Source of the DNA: Achromobacter agilis
GTDB lineage: Bacteria; Pseudomonadota; Gammaproteobacteria; Burkholderiales; Burkholderiaceae_B
Direction of reading: 5' to 3'
DNA length: 64,000 nt
NCBI RefSeq assembly: GCF_900496965.1
Contig: NZ_UFQB01000009.1
Location: 1-64,000, forward strand
The notes under the pieces were generated by a model. That model did not search any database, was not told the origin of the DNA, and saw only the letters and a list, made by a program, of their open reading frames with translations. Both the position numbers and the translations under genes were made by a program. Shown here piece by piece: positions 63,783-64,000 of the stretch. Numbering within the stretch: the stretch's first letter is position 1; each line of letters starts with the position of its first letter.

Positions 63783-64000
63783 ATGATAGTTATCCACAGC
63801 GACGAATTGACCGACACTGAACGCCACGCCCGGGGGCCGGGCTGGGAAAGCAAGCGCATCATCGTCAAGCGCGACGGCATCGGATATTCCGTGCACGAGA
63901 CCCGCGTCTTCGAAGGCGCCGAGCTGCGCCTGCACTACAAGCACCACTACGAAGCGAACTACTGCATGGAAGGCGAAGGAGAGGTCGAGGACGTGGCCAC
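63783..64000 (+). CDS. ectC: L-ectoine synthase, N-terminal part (cut by window edge)
   Basis: 72 complete codons of EctC: HARGPGWESKRIIVKRDGIG, YSVHETRVFEGAELRLHYKH and YEANYCMEGEGEVEDVAT, the cupin core. EctC closes N-gamma-acetyl-diaminobutyrate to ectoine, a compatible solute. ectA and ectB usually precede ectC; here an amidase and an amino-acid transporter precede it instead. No ribosome site is visible before the ATG, and a perfect DnaA 9-mer overlaps codons 3-5. The remainder lies beyond the right edge. Confidence 0.92.
   Translation, partial: MIVIHSDELTDTERHARGPGWESKRIIVKRDGIGYSVHETRVFEGAELRLHYKHHYEANYCMEGEGEVEDVA

Overview
The window is about 64 kb of high-GC chromosomal DNA from a betaproteobacterium of the Alcaligenaceae, most like Bordetella or Achromobacter. 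It carries the replication-origin neighbourhood. The evidence is the sequences of DnaA, DnaN, GyrB and RpmH, the mnmG-rsmG-parA-parB block, Bug-type solute receptors, a tRNA-Tyr/Gly/Thr-tuf unit, and a [11 protein letters not shown] repeat that I recall from this group. The genus call is by recognition, not by search.

Layout. (1) 1-600: start of tuf and the tRNA genes Thr, Gly and Tyr, all on the minus strand behind one near-consensus promoter. (2) 0.6-10.3 kb: a minus-strand run of phosphatase, glutamine-synthetase-like ligase, aldehyde dehydrogenase and Fe-alcohol dehydrogenase, divergent from an ABC importer of the 2-aminoethylphosphonate type with a DeoR regulator. I propose that together they import and oxidise a phosphorylated amino alcohol. 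(3) 10.3-16.8 kb: a Bug receptor, a sulfur-amino-acid group (four-domain rhodanese, cystathionine beta-lyase, cysteine dioxygenase, LysR regulator) and an asparaginase. (4) 16.8-22.1 kb: parB, an acetyltransferase, parA, rsmG and mnmG. rsmG has a 5' extension made of a 60-bp tandem repeat.

(5) 22.1-24.95 kb: a gene-free 2.8 kb region with nine good parS palindromes and two decayed ones, a telomere-like G-quadruplex motif and a cluster of DnaA boxes. It is the likely oriC and centromere. (6) 25-33 kb: a cold-shock protein, an AbrB-type membrane protein, a methionine-type aminotransferase and a tctDE-tctCBA tricarboxylate uptake system. (7) 33-38.5 kb: a ClC transporter, small uncharacterised genes and mnmE. 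(8) 38.6-49.5 kb: a dipeptide-type ABC operon with an M20 amidohydrolase, then a TauD dioxygenase with a TauABC-type importer. A short array of DnaA-box-like repeats lies between them. (9) 49.5-51.5 kb: two broken gene fragments and a catalase. (10) 51.7-59.8 kb: yidC, yidD, rnpA and rpmH on the minus strand, divergent from dnaA, dnaN and gyrB. (11) 59.8-64 kb: an amino-acid ABC transporter with a fused permease-ATPase, an amidase, and the start of an ectoine synthase gene that runs off the window.

The core order is the usual bacterial origin order, interrupted by accessory metabolic blocks between tuf and parB and between mnmE and yidC. The perfect DnaA 9-mer TTATCCACA occurs at least 16 times, many more than composition predicts, both between and inside genes.
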